The translations under genes were made by a program, and so were the position numbers. DNA of 64,000 bases from the NCBI GenBank assembly GCA_045106985.1, contig JBGCFQ010000036.1:13695-77694 (forward strand), written 5' to 3'. Below are positions 42,426 to 50,797 of this stretch, one piece after another; within the stretch, counting starts at the first letter, position 1; every line of letters starts with the position of its first letter. A model generated the notes under the pieces. That model ran no database searches. It was not told where the DNA came from and saw only the letters and a list, made by a program, of their open reading frames with translations. This stretch comes from JAUIET01 sp045106985 (lineage in GTDB: Bacteria; Pseudomonadota; Gammaproteobacteria; Pseudomonadales; JAUIET01).

Positions 42426-43673
42426 ATGAATAAACGCGTTGTACGACCTGCTCGTGTTGTTAAACAGAAGGTAAAAACTGCCGTAGCTGTGGATGGCTTG
42501 AAGGTTGGTATGTTTGTGTGTGAGTTAGATCGCCCATGGACCGAAACTCCGTTCATTCTTCAGGGTTTCGAAATTCGTAGCGTGGATGATATTGACGAAA
42601 TCGCCAAGCATTGCGAATACGTATACGTAGACAACGCAGAGCACGTGCTGCTAGCGCCCGTAGAGCGCGGCACCGGTAAACCCACTAAAGCACGCAAAAC
42701 ATTCGTTAACAAAGTCTCTAATAGTCAAGAGAAAGCAAAGGCAAGCTCGGCCCTTAGCACCGCGAGGCAGCTTACTAGCTCCTTTATGGATGATGTCCGA
42801 TTGGGCAAGTCCATCGACATGAAGGAAATTAAGAAGACAGTATCAGAGTGTGTGCAGAGCATACTTCGCAACCCTGATGCGATGTTGTGGATGAGTAAAA
42901 TAAAAGACAAGGACAGCTATACCTCACAGCACAGTCTCAATGTCGCCATTCTTGCAATCAACTTTGGACGCCACTTACGTGCCCCCGAAGATGAGCTGAC
43001 AAAGCTTGGCATCAGCGCGCTCATGCATGATGTCGGCAAAATGCGCCTACCTCGAGAAATTTTACACAAAGCCGGACCGCTAAACAGCGAAGAACAGGCC
43101 ACCTTCGAAAAGCATCCAGTCTATGGTCGAGATATTTTGTTACAACAAGAAGGTCTTTATCATGGGGCGGTAGACGTTGCTTATGCCCACCACGAAGCAA
43201 TAGACGGTAGCGGCTATCCTCGTGGCATTAAGGCCGCTGGCATCGGTGACTTCACGCGTATTGTTTCGATTTGCGATCAGTACGATTCTCTAACGTCAGA
43301 TCGACCAGCGTCTAAGGGGAAGTCCTCGCGTGCAGCCTTACGATTCTTGTACGACAACCGTGGTAAGAAATTTGACGAACGACTGGTGCATCACTTTATC
43401 GAATGTATAGGCTTGTACCCTTCTGGAAGTGTCGTTGAGCTTCAGAACGGCTCAGTCGGCCTTGTGGTGGGCACCAACTACAAACATCGCCACTTACCTA
43501 AGGTGTTGGTATTAACCAATCCTGAGAAAAAGAAAGAGCCCGAACGCATAATCAATCTCGCCAAATTGGTAGATACTCCTGAAAGCGGGCTTCTAATAGC
43601 CAGCGTGCTACCTAACGGTTCGCATGGCATCCGGCTAGAAGAATACATAGACAAGGGATTAATGCTCGATTAA
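42426..43673 (+). CDS. HD-GYP domain cyclic di-GMP phosphodiesterase with DUF3391
   Basis: About 415 residues. The N-terminal DUF3391 region (VDGLKVGMFVCELDRPWTETPFILQGFEI) precedes an HD-GYP domain: SQHSLNVAILAINFGRHL, ALMHDVGKMRLPREILHKAGPL (HD pair) and HHEAIDGSGYPRGIKAAGIGDFTRIVSICDQYDSLTSDR (GYP motif). All metal and GYP residues appear intact, so it should hydrolyse cyclic di-GMP. The longer frame starts with TTG at 42393; ATG at 42426 is preferred though neither has a strong ribosome site. Its location between nadC and the pilus genes suggests, but does not prove, a link to pilus control. Confidence 0.9.
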   Translation: MNKRVVRPARVVKQKVKTAVAVDGLKVGMFVCELDRPWTETPFILQGFEIRSVDDIDEIAKHCEYVYVDNAEHVLLAPVERGTGKPTKARKTFVNKVSNSQEKAKASSALSTARQLTSSFMDDVRLGKSIDMKEIKKTVSECVQSILRNPDAMLWMSKIKDKDSYTSQHSLNVAILAINFGRHLRAPEDELTKLGISALMHDVGKMRLPREILHKAGPLNSEEQATFEKHPVYGRDILLQQEGLYHGAVDVAYAHHEAIDGSGYPRGIKAAGIGDFTRIVSICDQYDSLTSDRPASKGKSSRAALRFLYDNRGKKFDERLVHHFIECIGLYPSGSVVELQNGSVGLVVGTNYKHRHLPKVLVLTNPEKKKEPERIINLAKLVDTPESGLLIASVLPNGSHGIRLEEYIDKGLMLD

Positions 43674-43682
43674 TAGCTGTTC

Positions 43683-43698
43683 GCTTTCTATAGAAAGC
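43683..43698. terminator. Palindrome after the HD-GYP gene
   Basis: GCTTTCTATAGAAAGC is a perfect 16-bp palindrome ten bases after the stop codon. It may work as a weak terminator hairpin (stem of six with a TATA loop) but has no clear T tract. Confidence 0.35.
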
Positions 43699-43790
43699 AC
43701 AGTTTAGTCGTCATCGCTCAATACACTAGATCGACTCATATACCTAGATTTCTCTCGATTCAAAACCCGACTGATCGAGCTAGCTTCACT

Positions 43791-44582
43791 TCACCTCGAA
43801 AAGAAGCTGCGACTGGTTGCCGCCGTGTGTTCACATAGTTCCTCAAGCGACTCACCACGACAGTTAGAAACCGTTTCGGCGATGTGCATTAATGTGACGG
43901 GTTCATTGCGCCGCGTAGAGTGCAGCTGCTTCTTCGCAGGATAGTCACGAGGCATAAGATAGGGTGAATCTGTCTCCAGCATCAGTCTTCCGCGTGGAAC
44001 AATTCCTACTAAATCGCGCAGGTGATTTCCACGACGCTCGTCGCATATCCAGCCTGTAATTCCTATATGAACATCAAGGTCCAAATAGGCTTTCAAGGTA
44101 GCTTCCTCGCCCGTAAAACAATGCACAACCGCGGCTGTTAACATCGGCCGGTATTTTTCAAGCAAAGCCAGCATATCTTCTGCTGCGTCGCGTTCGTGCA
44201 CAAACACAGGCCGTTGCAGATCCGCTGCCAATTGAAGCTGGCCTTCAAACGCTCGCACTTGTGCCGTTCGGCTAGCGAAATTGCGATTATAGTCGAGCCC
44301 CATCTCGCCAAGTGCAGACACCTCTGTTAAGGCAGACAACTCCGCAAGCGCTCGTAAGTCGCCTTCACTGAAGCTTTCGGCTTCGTGTGGATGAATGCCA
44401 ACTGTCGCAGAGAGTTTGGAAGGAAACCGTGATGCCAGATCGATCGCTGCGCGACTGCTCTCCAAGCAGGTTCCAGTAACGACTATATGTTCAACACCAT
44501 TGCCAAAAGCACGATCAAGCACCGCATCCAGATCTGGCTCGAATGACTGGTGGGTAAGGTTAGCGCCTATATCGACAAGCAT
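43791..44582 (-). CDS. tatD: TatD family metal-dependent DNase
   Basis: A 263-residue TIM-barrel hydrolase. It starts MLVDIGANLTHQSFEPD and has VGIHPHEAESF, ALGEMGLDYNRNFASRTAQVRAFEGQLQLA, VFVHERDA, HCFTGEEA and LMLETDSPYLMPRDYPAKKQ, i.e. the His/Glu/Asp metal ligands of the family. It acts as 3'-5' exonuclease in DNA repair. It resembles TatD more than YcfH/YjjV by the GANLTHQSFEPD opening. Confidence 0.92.
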   Translation of the reverse strand: MLVDIGANLTHQSFEPDLDAVLDRAFGNGVEHIVVTGTCLESSRAAIDLASRFPSKLSATVGIHPHEAESFSEGDLRALAELSALTEVSALGEMGLDYNRNFASRTAQVRAFEGQLQLAADLQRPVFVHERDAAEDMLALLEKYRPMLTAAVVHCFTGEEATLKAYLDLDVHIGITGWICDERRGNHLRDLVGIVPRGRLMLETDSPYLMPRDYPAKKQLHSTRRNEPVTLMHIAETVSNCRGESLEELCEHTAATSRSFFSR

Positions 44583-44740
44583 GTAAATGAAGTGACCTTA
44601 GTGATTGGGGATTGACTGGCTAGAAGCAGAATAGTGGCGCCGGAAATAGAAATTACAGCAACAACCTTTTCATTAAAATGTGTAGCTCTACCGACTGCGT
44701 GTTTCCGGCCTAGTAAGAACTATAGAATAAAGAAACGAAA

Positions 44741-44776
44741 GTATAAAAGTTCACTTACCGACCGGCAAGTGAACTT
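44741..44776 (-). terminator. Rho-independent terminator of the second pilin gene
   Basis: Arms 44747-44760 and 44763-44776 form a 14-bp stem with one mismatch (ten outer bases AAGTTCACTT/AAGTGAACTT exact). On the minus strand it is followed by TTTTATACTTT. It lies 56 bp beyond the stop of the pilin gene ending at 44832. Confidence 0.8.
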
Positions 44777-44831
44777 GAACTCAATGCTAAATATAGAAGA
44801 TTATAAACGCTGGAGTCAGCGGTTCTCTCTG

Positions 44832-45260
44832 TTAGCGACAGTTTGCAGGCCTGTGCTGAGGTAAGGTTGTACCGCCTGTACAATCCCAGGAGATTAAGCC
44901 CGTTGGGGGAGTACCCGACACCAAGGCACCATCGTCGCTTGTTGGTGTGTAAATAATCGTACCACCGCCAGCATTGGCTAAATAGGTGATCGTGATTTCT
45001 CCATTAGTATCGTCAATCGTGAGCGTAGACACTGAGCTAGAATTAACAGGAGCTACATAGCCGCGGCCCATTGGCTGAGATACTGCTGAGTTTTCGGCGA
45101 TGATACTCTTGGCCGCGGATGCCAAAACTAGGCCCTCCGTGACGCGAGCACGAACTGTGTAATCTTGGTACGCCGGCAGCGCAACGGCCGCCAATATGCC
45201 GATGATGGCCACCACAATCATTAATTCAATTAAGGTAAAGCCGGATTGCTTATAGTCCAC
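44832..45260 (-). CDS. pilA2: Type IV pilin, PilA-like (second copy)
   Basis: A 142-residue prepilin: leader MDYKQSG|FTLIELMIVVAIIGILAAVALPAYQDYTVRARVTEG, identical to the first copy through most of the N-terminal helix. The divergent globular part ends with a disulfide-loop pair (ISWDCTGG...RPANCR). The start is GTG (45258-45260). It lies 117 bp downstream of the first pilin, beyond a terminator hairpin, and no sigma-54 promoter is seen in front of it, so its level may depend on read-through. It could be an alternative major pilin or a minor subunit. Confidence 0.88.
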   Translation of the reverse strand: MDYKQSGFTLIELMIVVAIIGILAAVALPAYQDYTVRARVTEGLVLASAAKSIIAENSAVSQPMGRGYVAPVNSSSVSTLTIDDTNGEITITYLANAGGGTIIYTPTSDDGALVSGTPPTGLISWDCTGGTTLPQHRPANCR

Positions 45261-45325
45261 TACAAATAGCCCTTTTTTCCAGACCTATTTTTTGGTCCGT
45301 TATTCATGAATTTCCTGCAAATTGG

Positions 45326-45352
45326 ATAAAAAAGGGCAGCCGTAGCTGCCCT
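45326..45352 (-). terminator. Terminator/attenuator between the two pilin genes
   Basis: AAGGGCAGC-CGTA-GCTGCCCTT is a nine-base-pair stem. On the minus strand it is followed by a run of T (from AAAAAA at 45328-45333). It lies 26 bp after the stop of the first pilin and is a strong terminator candidate that would limit transcription into the second pilin. Confidence 0.85.
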
Positions 45353-45377
45353 TCTATTTACCAAGTGCTACTGCTAA

Positions 45378-45806
45378 TTATCGACAGTTAGCTGGCAAGT
45401 ACTTATCGGCCAATGTACCAGTGTTACATGTCCAGGAGATTGAACCTGCTGGAGGTGTACCGCTTACTAGAGCCGCACCGCCGGAGGTAGGTGCAAGTAC
45501 TACTGTACCGTTACCCGCTGCTGCAGTGTAAGTAATGGTGATCCGACCAGTAGCTGCAGCAATCGCAACGCTTGTAACGTTAGCTGTAGCAGTAGGAGCA
45601 GAAAACCCTACGTTAAACGCTGAAGCGTTGGCGGCGTTCTCTGCAACCAAAGTTTTAGCGGCGGCTGCAAGCGAAAAGCCTTCAGTTACTTTGGCTCGCA
45701 CCGTGTAGTCCTGATAAGCCGGCAACGCTACTGCTGCGAGAATACCGATAATCGCAACAACGATCATCAGTTCGATAAGGGTAAAACCTTTTTGTGTGTT
45801 CTTCAT
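45378..45806 (-). CDS. pilA: Type IV major pilin PilA
   Basis: A 142-residue prepilin: MKNTQKG|FTLIELMIVVAIIGILAAVALPAYQDYTVRAKVTEG, Glu5 present. The Ala/Thr-rich mature domain ends in a C-terminal disulfide loop (ISWTCNTGTLADKYLPANCR). GGAG lies nine bases before the ATG. It has a sigma-54 promoter about 100 bp upstream and a terminator directly downstream, and is divergent from pilB-pilC-pilD, the arrangement of the major pilin locus in Pseudomonas. The single-gene, strongly signalled unit marks it as the major subunit. Confidence 0.92.
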   Translation of the reverse strand: MKNTQKGFTLIELMIVVAIIGILAAVALPAYQDYTVRAKVTEGFSLAAAAKTLVAENAANASAFNVGFSAPTATANVTSVAIAAATGRITITYTAAAGNGTVVLAPTSGGAALVSGTPPAGSISWTCNTGTLADKYLPANCR

Positions 45807-45907
45807 TAGTGAAGTCTCCGTCGTTTAAGTAAAGTCTTGAATATGTTTACCGTCTTCAAAGCATAGACACTCGCCAGCGGCTTGCAAATTCTTGCACGAT
45901 AAAAGAC

Positions 45908-45924
45908 AGCAATGCGCATGCCAA
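45908..45924 (-). promoter_or_regulatory. Sigma-54 promoter of pilA
   Basis: On the minus strand TTGGCAT-GCGCA-TTGCT has GG and GC separated by exactly ten bases, matching the TGGCAC-N5-TTGC consensus with one change in the -24 box. The predicted start near 45898 gives a leader of about 90 bases. It fits activation by PilR encoded in this window. Confidence 0.88.
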
Positions 45925-46017
45925 CTCTGACCAATAAAACGAAAGCGGTTATAACTTACTGAACACACTGCGATTTGTTTATTTAACGAGCAAATAGATT
46001 GCTATTCACCCGAACGA

Positions 46018-46038
46018 GACTTCGTCCACGACGAAGTC
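46018..46038. promoter_or_regulatory. 9-bp inverted repeat in the pilA/pilB region
   Basis: GACTTCGTC-CAC-GACGAAGTC is an exact inverted repeat. It overlaps the left end of the larger palindrome at 46035-46069 by four bases, so binding or folding of the two may be mutually exclusive. Confidence 0.5.
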
Positions 46039-46069
46039 AGAAACTGACAATTTGCGTCAGTTTGTGACT
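46035..46069. promoter_or_regulatory. Candidate PilR upstream activating site
   Basis: Two 14-bp arms (46035-46048 and 46056-46069) form an inverted repeat with one mismatch; the inner AAACTGAC/GTCAGTTT is exact with a seven-base spacer. It is 110-145 bp upstream of the pilA -24 box, a usual enhancer distance for NtrC-type activators. Assignment to PilR is inferred. Confidence 0.6.
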
Positions 46070-46270
46070 TTCTGCTGCGGTTATTGATACCTAATACGAA
46101 TATTGAACGAACTCGACTATTTAGCCCAAGGCTTTTTCTATTGCTTGCTATACTCACTATTGGATGGATGGTTCTTGGCTCCTCTCACTAGCGAATGAGT
46201 CCGACTATTATTGACCTAACACATTCAACTATTTAAATAACAGATTCAAAAAAATAGGTTTGCGCTGCAG

Positions 46271-47992
46271 ATGAATGCACCCAATACAGTTCGTTTAAGC
46301 GGCTTGGCACTCAGGCTAGTTCACGACGGAATACTCGATGAAGAACCAGCCAAACAAGCAACATTAGAGTCGCAGGAAAGTAACCGCCCCTTTGTAAGCT
46401 GCGTTGTAGATCAGGGTTTAGCCGATAGCCTAGTAATAGCCAAAGCAGCAAGCGAGGAATTCGGCTCGCCTCTATTTGATCTTGAAGCAATGAACGTAGA
46501 GGCAATACCAATCGGGCTTGTCGATGGCAAACTGGTTCGCAAACACCACACCTTGCCTTTATTTAAACGCGGCAATCGACTATTTATTGCGGTTTCAGAT
46601 CCTACAAACCTGAAAGCTATTGATGAAATAAAATTTCATACTGGACTCTCTGTTGAAGCCGTGCTGGTTGACGATAAACTGCTAACAACCGGCATCAATA
46701 GACTACTTGACTCCGAAGAAGAAAAATACGGTAACTCTCTGGGCGGCCTAGACGATGCCGGGTTGGAAGACCTGGATATTGAAGGAGCCGATAACAACGC
46801 TGATGATGGCGACCCTGCCGCTGAAGCTGATGAAACACCCATAGTTCGATTTGTTAATAAAGTGCTTATTGATGCGATCAAAACTGGCGCTTCAGATATT
46901 CATTTTGAACCGTATGAAAAATCATATCGTGTGCGTTTCAGAACAGATGGGATTTTGCACACAGTAACGTCACCGCCCATGAATCTTGGAGGACGCCTTG
47001 CTGCACGACTGAAAGTAATGTCACAGATGGATATTTCGGAGCGTCGCATACCGCAGGATGGTCGCATTAAGATGAGGCTTTCTAAAAAGCGAGCCATTGA
47101 TTTTCGTGTAAACACATTGCCTACACTGTTTGGTGAAAAAGTAGTTTTGCGTATCTTGGACCCCACCAGTGCCCAAATGGGAATTGACGCTCTGGGTTAT
47201 GAGCCAGAACAAAAAGAGATGTTCATGCAGGCTCTGAATCAACCTCAGGGTATGATTTTGGTAACAGGCCCAACCGGTAGTGGTAAAACCGTGTCTCTCT
47301 ATACCGGTTTGAACATTTTGAATACTCCAGAACGAAATATTTCAACCGCGGAAGACCCGGTAGAAATTAACCTGGAGGGCATTAACCAGGTACATGTAAA
47401 CGCCAAAGTCGGACTTAACTTTTCGGAAGCACTGCGCTCGTTTCTTCGCCAGGACCCCGACATTATCATGGTGGGTGAGATACGAGACCTGGAAACCGCT
47501 GAAATCTCAATTAAGGCGGCGCAAACCGGGCATATGGTTATGTCGACACTTCACACCAACAGTGCGGCAGAAACGATCACACGTTTGTTAAACATGGGGG
47601 TTCCAGCATTTAACCTGGCGACCTCTTTGAACCTTATTATCGCTCAGCGGCTGGCACGAAAACTGTGCTCAAACTGTGCTGAGCCGGCTGATTTACCGAG
47701 AGACGTTCTACTAAAAGAAGGCTTCAAAGAAGATAGGCTGGCCGAAGTTAACATTATGAAGCCGGTGGGTTGTGACAAATGTAACAATGGGTACAAAGGG
47801 CGGGTGGGAATCTATGAAGTAGTTCGCTTAACCCCAGAATTGTCACGTATTATTATGGAAGAGGGCAATTCGATTGCTATCGACCAACAAGCACGCGCGG
47901 AAGGTTTCGACGATCTGCGCCAGTCGGCATTACGTAAAGCCGCTCAAGGCCTTACAAGCCTTGAAGAAGTTAACCGAGTGACGAAGGATTAA
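46271..47992 (+). CDS. pilB: Type IV pilus assembly ATPase PilB
   Basis: A 573-residue extension motor. An N-terminal MshEN-like domain (about 10-150) precedes the GspE ATPase core with Walker A GPTGSGKT at 333-340, the Asp box EDPVEINLEGINQVHVN, Walker B QDPDIIMVGEIRDLETAEI and the His box QTGHMVMSTLHTNSAAETI. A C-terminal tetracysteine zinc site (CSNC ... CDKC) follows. First gene of pilB-pilC-pilD-coaE. Confidence 0.98.
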   Translation: MNAPNTVRLSGLALRLVHDGILDEEPAKQATLESQESNRPFVSCVVDQGLADSLVIAKAASEEFGSPLFDLEAMNVEAIPIGLVDGKLVRKHHTLPLFKRGNRLFIAVSDPTNLKAIDEIKFHTGLSVEAVLVDDKLLTTGINRLLDSEEEKYGNSLGGLDDAGLEDLDIEGADNNADDGDPAAEADETPIVRFVNKVLIDAIKTGASDIHFEPYEKSYRVRFRTDGILHTVTSPPMNLGGRLAARLKVMSQMDISERRIPQDGRIKMRLSKKRAIDFRVNTLPTLFGEKVVLRILDPTSAQMGIDALGYEPEQKEMFMQALNQPQGMILVTGPTGSGKTVSLYTGLNILNTPERNISTAEDPVEINLEGINQVHVNAKVGLNFSEALRSFLRQDPDIIMVGEIRDLETAEISIKAAQTGHMVMSTLHTNSAAETITRLLNMGVPAFNLATSLNLIIAQRLARKLCSNCAEPADLPRDVLLKEGFKEDRLAEVNIMKPVGCDKCNNGYKGRVGIYEVVRLTPELSRIIMEEGNSIAIDQQARAEGFDDLRQSALRKAAQGLTSLEEVNRVTKD

Positions 47993-47994
47993 AC

Positions 47995-49215
47995 ATGGCG
48001 ACCCGATCAGTCTCCCCTAGTGTCTATATTTGGTCTGGAACAGACAAAAGCGGCAACAAATCGAAAGGTGAAATCACTGGCACCACCCAAGCTAACGCTA
48101 AGGCTCTTTTACGAAAGCAGGGCATTGTAGCCAAGAGCGTTAAGAAAAAGGCCAAGCCTCTATTTGGAGAACGTGGCAAAGCTATCAAGGCGATGGATAT
48201 TTCGATATTCACTCGCCAGCTTGCAACAATGGTCAAGGCTGGTGTACCCCTGGTTCAGGCTTTCGATATTGTTGCAGAAGGATTGGACAATCCTTCTATG
48301 CGCAAACTGGTTCTTGAAGTAAAAAACGATGTAGCCGGGGGCTCCAGCTTGGCTGGAAGTCTGTCAAAACATCGCATCTATTTTGATGATCTGTTTTGCA
48401 ATCTTGTTGAGGCCGGCGAGCAATCGGGCTCATTGGAAACAATGCTAGACCGCGTTGCGACCTATAAAGAAAAAACAGAAGCACTGAAATCTAAAATCAA
48501 GAAAGCTGTCACCTATCCTATCGCGGTAGTTGTTGTCGCTACCGTGGTTACAGGCATACTTCTGATCAAAGTGGTTCCACAGTTCGCCGAGACTTTTAGT
48601 AGCTTTGGATCGGAGTTACCCGCGTTTACTCTTTTTGTACTTAGGATTTCAGAATTCACGCAGGCATGGTGGTACATAATTCTGGGGGTAATTGTTGTAG
48701 GCGTTTGGGCATTTATGCAAGCCAAGAAACGATCCAGAGCCTTTGCCGCTGGTGTTGACCGCTTTCTACTAAAGGCACCCATTGTCGGCGATATTGTCGA
48801 GCAATCGGTGTATGCCCGTTTCAGCCGAACCTTAGCAACGACTTTCGCGGCTGGTGTACCACTGGTAGACGCTCTTGAATCGGTGGCCGGCGCCGCGGGT
48901 AACATTGTATACGCGAAAGCAATTAGGGATGTTAGAGACGACGTAACCACTGGAACGCAACTCAATGTAGCCATTCGAGCCAGCAATAGATTCCCGAGCA
49001 TGCTAATGCAAATGATAGCTATTGGCGAAGAGTCAGGTTCGCTTGATGAAATGCTTGAAAAGGTGGCCAATCACTACGAATCTGAAGTAGACAACAAAGT
49101 TGACGGACTGACATCTTTGCTCGAACCACTGATTATGTCGGTACTTGGCGTGTTAGTAGGCGGCCTAATGATCGCCATGTACTTGCCAATATTTATGCTT
49201 GGCTCAGTTGTTTAA
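47995..49215 (+). CDS. pilC: Type IV pilus inner membrane platform protein PilC
   Basis: A 406-residue GspF-family protein. An N-terminal YIWSGTDKSGNKSKGEITG region precedes two homologous T2SSF domains (about 75-195, FTRQLATMVKAGVPLVQAFDI; and 275-400, FSRTLATTFAAGVPLVDALESV), each ending in membrane helices. It couples PilB rotation to pilin insertion. It starts two bases after the pilB stop. Confidence 0.98.
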   Translation: MATRSVSPSVYIWSGTDKSGNKSKGEITGTTQANAKALLRKQGIVAKSVKKKAKPLFGERGKAIKAMDISIFTRQLATMVKAGVPLVQAFDIVAEGLDNPSMRKLVLEVKNDVAGGSSLAGSLSKHRIYFDDLFCNLVEAGEQSGSLETMLDRVATYKEKTEALKSKIKKAVTYPIAVVVVATVVTGILLIKVVPQFAETFSSFGSELPAFTLFVLRISEFTQAWWYIILGVIVVGVWAFMQAKKRSRAFAAGVDRFLLKAPIVGDIVEQSVYARFSRTLATTFAAGVPLVDALESVAGAAGNIVYAKAIRDVRDDVTTGTQLNVAIRASNRFPSMLMQMIAIGEESGSLDEMLEKVANHYESEVDNKVDGLTSLLEPLIMSVLGVLVGGLMIAMYLPIFMLGSVV

Positions 49216-49239
49216 AAGACTCTCTTATCGGTCACTCTA

Positions 49240-50133
49240 TTGAACCTCTTCTTTACTCCATTGTTGCAGCTACTCGATAATCCGATGTGGCTGCTCATAT
49301 TAGGTGGGCTGCTTAGCTTGCTGGTGGGCAGCTTTTTAAACGTTGTTATATACCGCGTGCCGCTAATGCTGCAACGCTCATGGCAGCATGAGTGCGCGTT
49401 GATTCTTGAAGACGAAAAACGCATAAAAGAGGCGGAAGAACAAGCAGTCTTCAATTTGATGAAGCCGGGCTCGCACTGCCCGCAATGCAATTGCGAAATT
49501 AAACCCTGGCAGAACATACCCATACTTAGCTATCTAATACAAAAAGGTAAATGCGCCGACTGTAAGACCAGCATCTCGGCTCGCTACCCTTTGGTGGAGC
49601 TCACAACAGCCCTGCTCTCATTACTGGTACTTTGGACCTTTGGCAACACGGCCGCTAGCGCTTACGGCTTGATACTCTGCTGGTCATTGATCGCATTAAC
49701 TATGATCGATGTTGATCATCAGTTATTGCCCGACAATATCACTCTGCCTCTAGTGTGGCTGGGCCTAATCGCTAACGTCTCCGGCACTTTTGTAGACCTC
49801 GAGACAGCAGTTTGGGGCGCCGTTGCGGGATATTTGTCTTTGTGGAGCGTGTTCTGGCTATTCAAGTTGCTGACAGGCAAAGATGGCATGGGCTACGGGG
49901 ATTTTAAATTGCTTGCCGCACTTGGCGCCTGGCTAGGCTGGCAAATGTTGCCGCTTATTATTATTCTCTCTTCACTGGTTGGTGCAATTCTCGGTAGCTT
50001 GGCATTACTAAAGAGCAAACAGGCGCAAAGCACTCCAATCCCCTTTGGCCCATACCTTGCAGTAGCCGGTGGTATTGCTATGATCTGGGGCGATCAAATT
50101 GTACAAGCGTATTTAAATTACAGCGGCTTGTAG
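49240..50133 (+). CDS. pilD: Prepilin peptidase / N-methyltransferase PilD
   Basis: A 297-residue polytopic aspartic protease that cleaves and methylates all prepilins encoded here. The N-terminal LLVGSFLNVVIYRVPLML and the zinc-type tetracysteine CPQC...CADC are seen. The catalytic Asp pair is in MIDVDHQLLPDNI and GMGYGDFKLLAALGAWLG. The start is TTG at 49240-49242; the next in-frame ATG (49285) would remove the residues before the first membrane helix that family members have. 24 bp after pilC. Confidence 0.95.
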   Translation: MNLFFTPLLQLLDNPMWLLILGGLLSLLVGSFLNVVIYRVPLMLQRSWQHECALILEDEKRIKEAEEQAVFNLMKPGSHCPQCNCEIKPWQNIPILSYLIQKGKCADCKTSISARYPLVELTTALLSLLVLWTFGNTAASAYGLILCWSLIALTMIDVDHQLLPDNITLPLVWLGLIANVSGTFVDLETAVWGAVAGYLSLWSVFWLFKLLTGKDGMGYGDFKLLAALGAWLGWQMLPLIIILSSLVGAILGSLALLKSKQAQSTPIPFGPYLAVAGGIAMIWGDQIVQAYLNYSGL

Positions 50134-50152
50134 ATCAACTCACTCTAGCTCT

Positions 50153-50169
50153 GAGAGCAAGTTGCTCTC
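50153..50169. promoter_or_regulatory. Hairpin between pilD and coaE
   Basis: GAGAGCAA-G-TTGCTCTC is an exact eight-base inverted repeat ending 12 bp before the coaE ATG, next to its AGGAAAA ribosome site. It could modulate coaE translation or be a weak terminator. Confidence 0.35.
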
Positions 50170-50181
50170 TTAGGAAAACTT

Positions 50182-50787
50182 ATGTTTGTTGTCGGCGTTA
50201 CTGGCGGCATTGGCAGCGGCAAAACCGCGGTCACTGATCGTTTCTCCCAACTTGGAATTACCATTGTAGACGCCGACCTCGCATCCCGGGTTATCGTTGA
50301 GCCAGGCAGAACGGCTCTGATCAAAATAGCGGAACACTTTGGCGACGACATTCTTCTGGAAAGCGGTGAGCTAAATCGTGCCGAATTACGCTCGCGTATA
50401 TTTTCTGAACCGACAGAGAGAGAGTGGCTAGAACAACTTACGCATCCTTTAATCGGCGAAGAAATTGCGCGCCAGCTTGAGAACTCAACTTCGCCTTATA
50501 CAATATTCGTTAGCCCATTGCTGATCGAAACCACGCAAGCTCAGCTGACGCACAGAATACTATTGGTTGATGTTCCCGTCGAAGTGCAAATCGCTAGAAC
50601 CATGCAACGTGATGACAATAGTGAAGAACAGGTGCGCGCAATCATCGCCTCGCAAGCGTCGCGTGAAGAACGGCACGCTAAAACTGATGATATTATTCTT
50701 AACGATCAAGGACTTGATTGGCTGGATCAGGAAGTGGCCAGGCTGCATAAACTTTATCTTAAGCTTGCCCGCGAGTCGGCACATTAA
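50182..50787 (+). CDS. coaE: Dephospho-CoA kinase CoaE
   Basis: A 201-residue P-loop kinase for the last step of CoA synthesis. GVTGGIGSGKTAVTDRF is the Walker A region; DADLASRVIVEPG and SPLLIETTQAQLTHRILLVDVPVEVQIARTMQRD are family motifs. It follows pilD as in Pseudomonas. AGGAAAA precedes the ATG. The usual yacG neighbour is absent. Confidence 0.97.
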   Translation: MFVVGVTGGIGSGKTAVTDRFSQLGITIVDADLASRVIVEPGRTALIKIAEHFGDDILLESGELNRAELRSRIFSEPTEREWLEQLTHPLIGEEIARQLENSTSPYTIFVSPLLIETTQAQLTHRILLVDVPVEVQIARTMQRDDNSEEQVRAIIASQASREERHAKTDDIILNDQGLDWLDQEVARLHKLYLKLARESAH

Positions 50788-50797
50788 GTCTGTTAAT

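Larger units (their letters stand above)
45807..46270. other. Divergent pilA/pilB control region
   Basis: 464 bp without a gene. It contains the sigma-54 promoter of pilA (45908-45924), two overlapping inverted repeats (46018-46038 and 46035-46069) and about 200 bp of A+T-rich DNA before pilB. A TATACT at about 46149 could be a -10 box for pilB but has no good -35. Confidence 0.75.

Noticed and set aside
45261..45377. Possible sigma-54 promoter for the second pilin
   Set aside because: A TTGC is present but no GG lies ten bases upstream.
45861..45876. Second sigma-54-like site on the minus strand (TGGCGA...ATGC) nearer to pilA
   Set aside because: Spacing between GG and GC is eleven bases, one more than required; the site at 45908-45924 has exact spacing.
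48513..49070. 185-codon minus-strand frame
   Set aside because: Fully antisense to pilC, whose family identity is certain.
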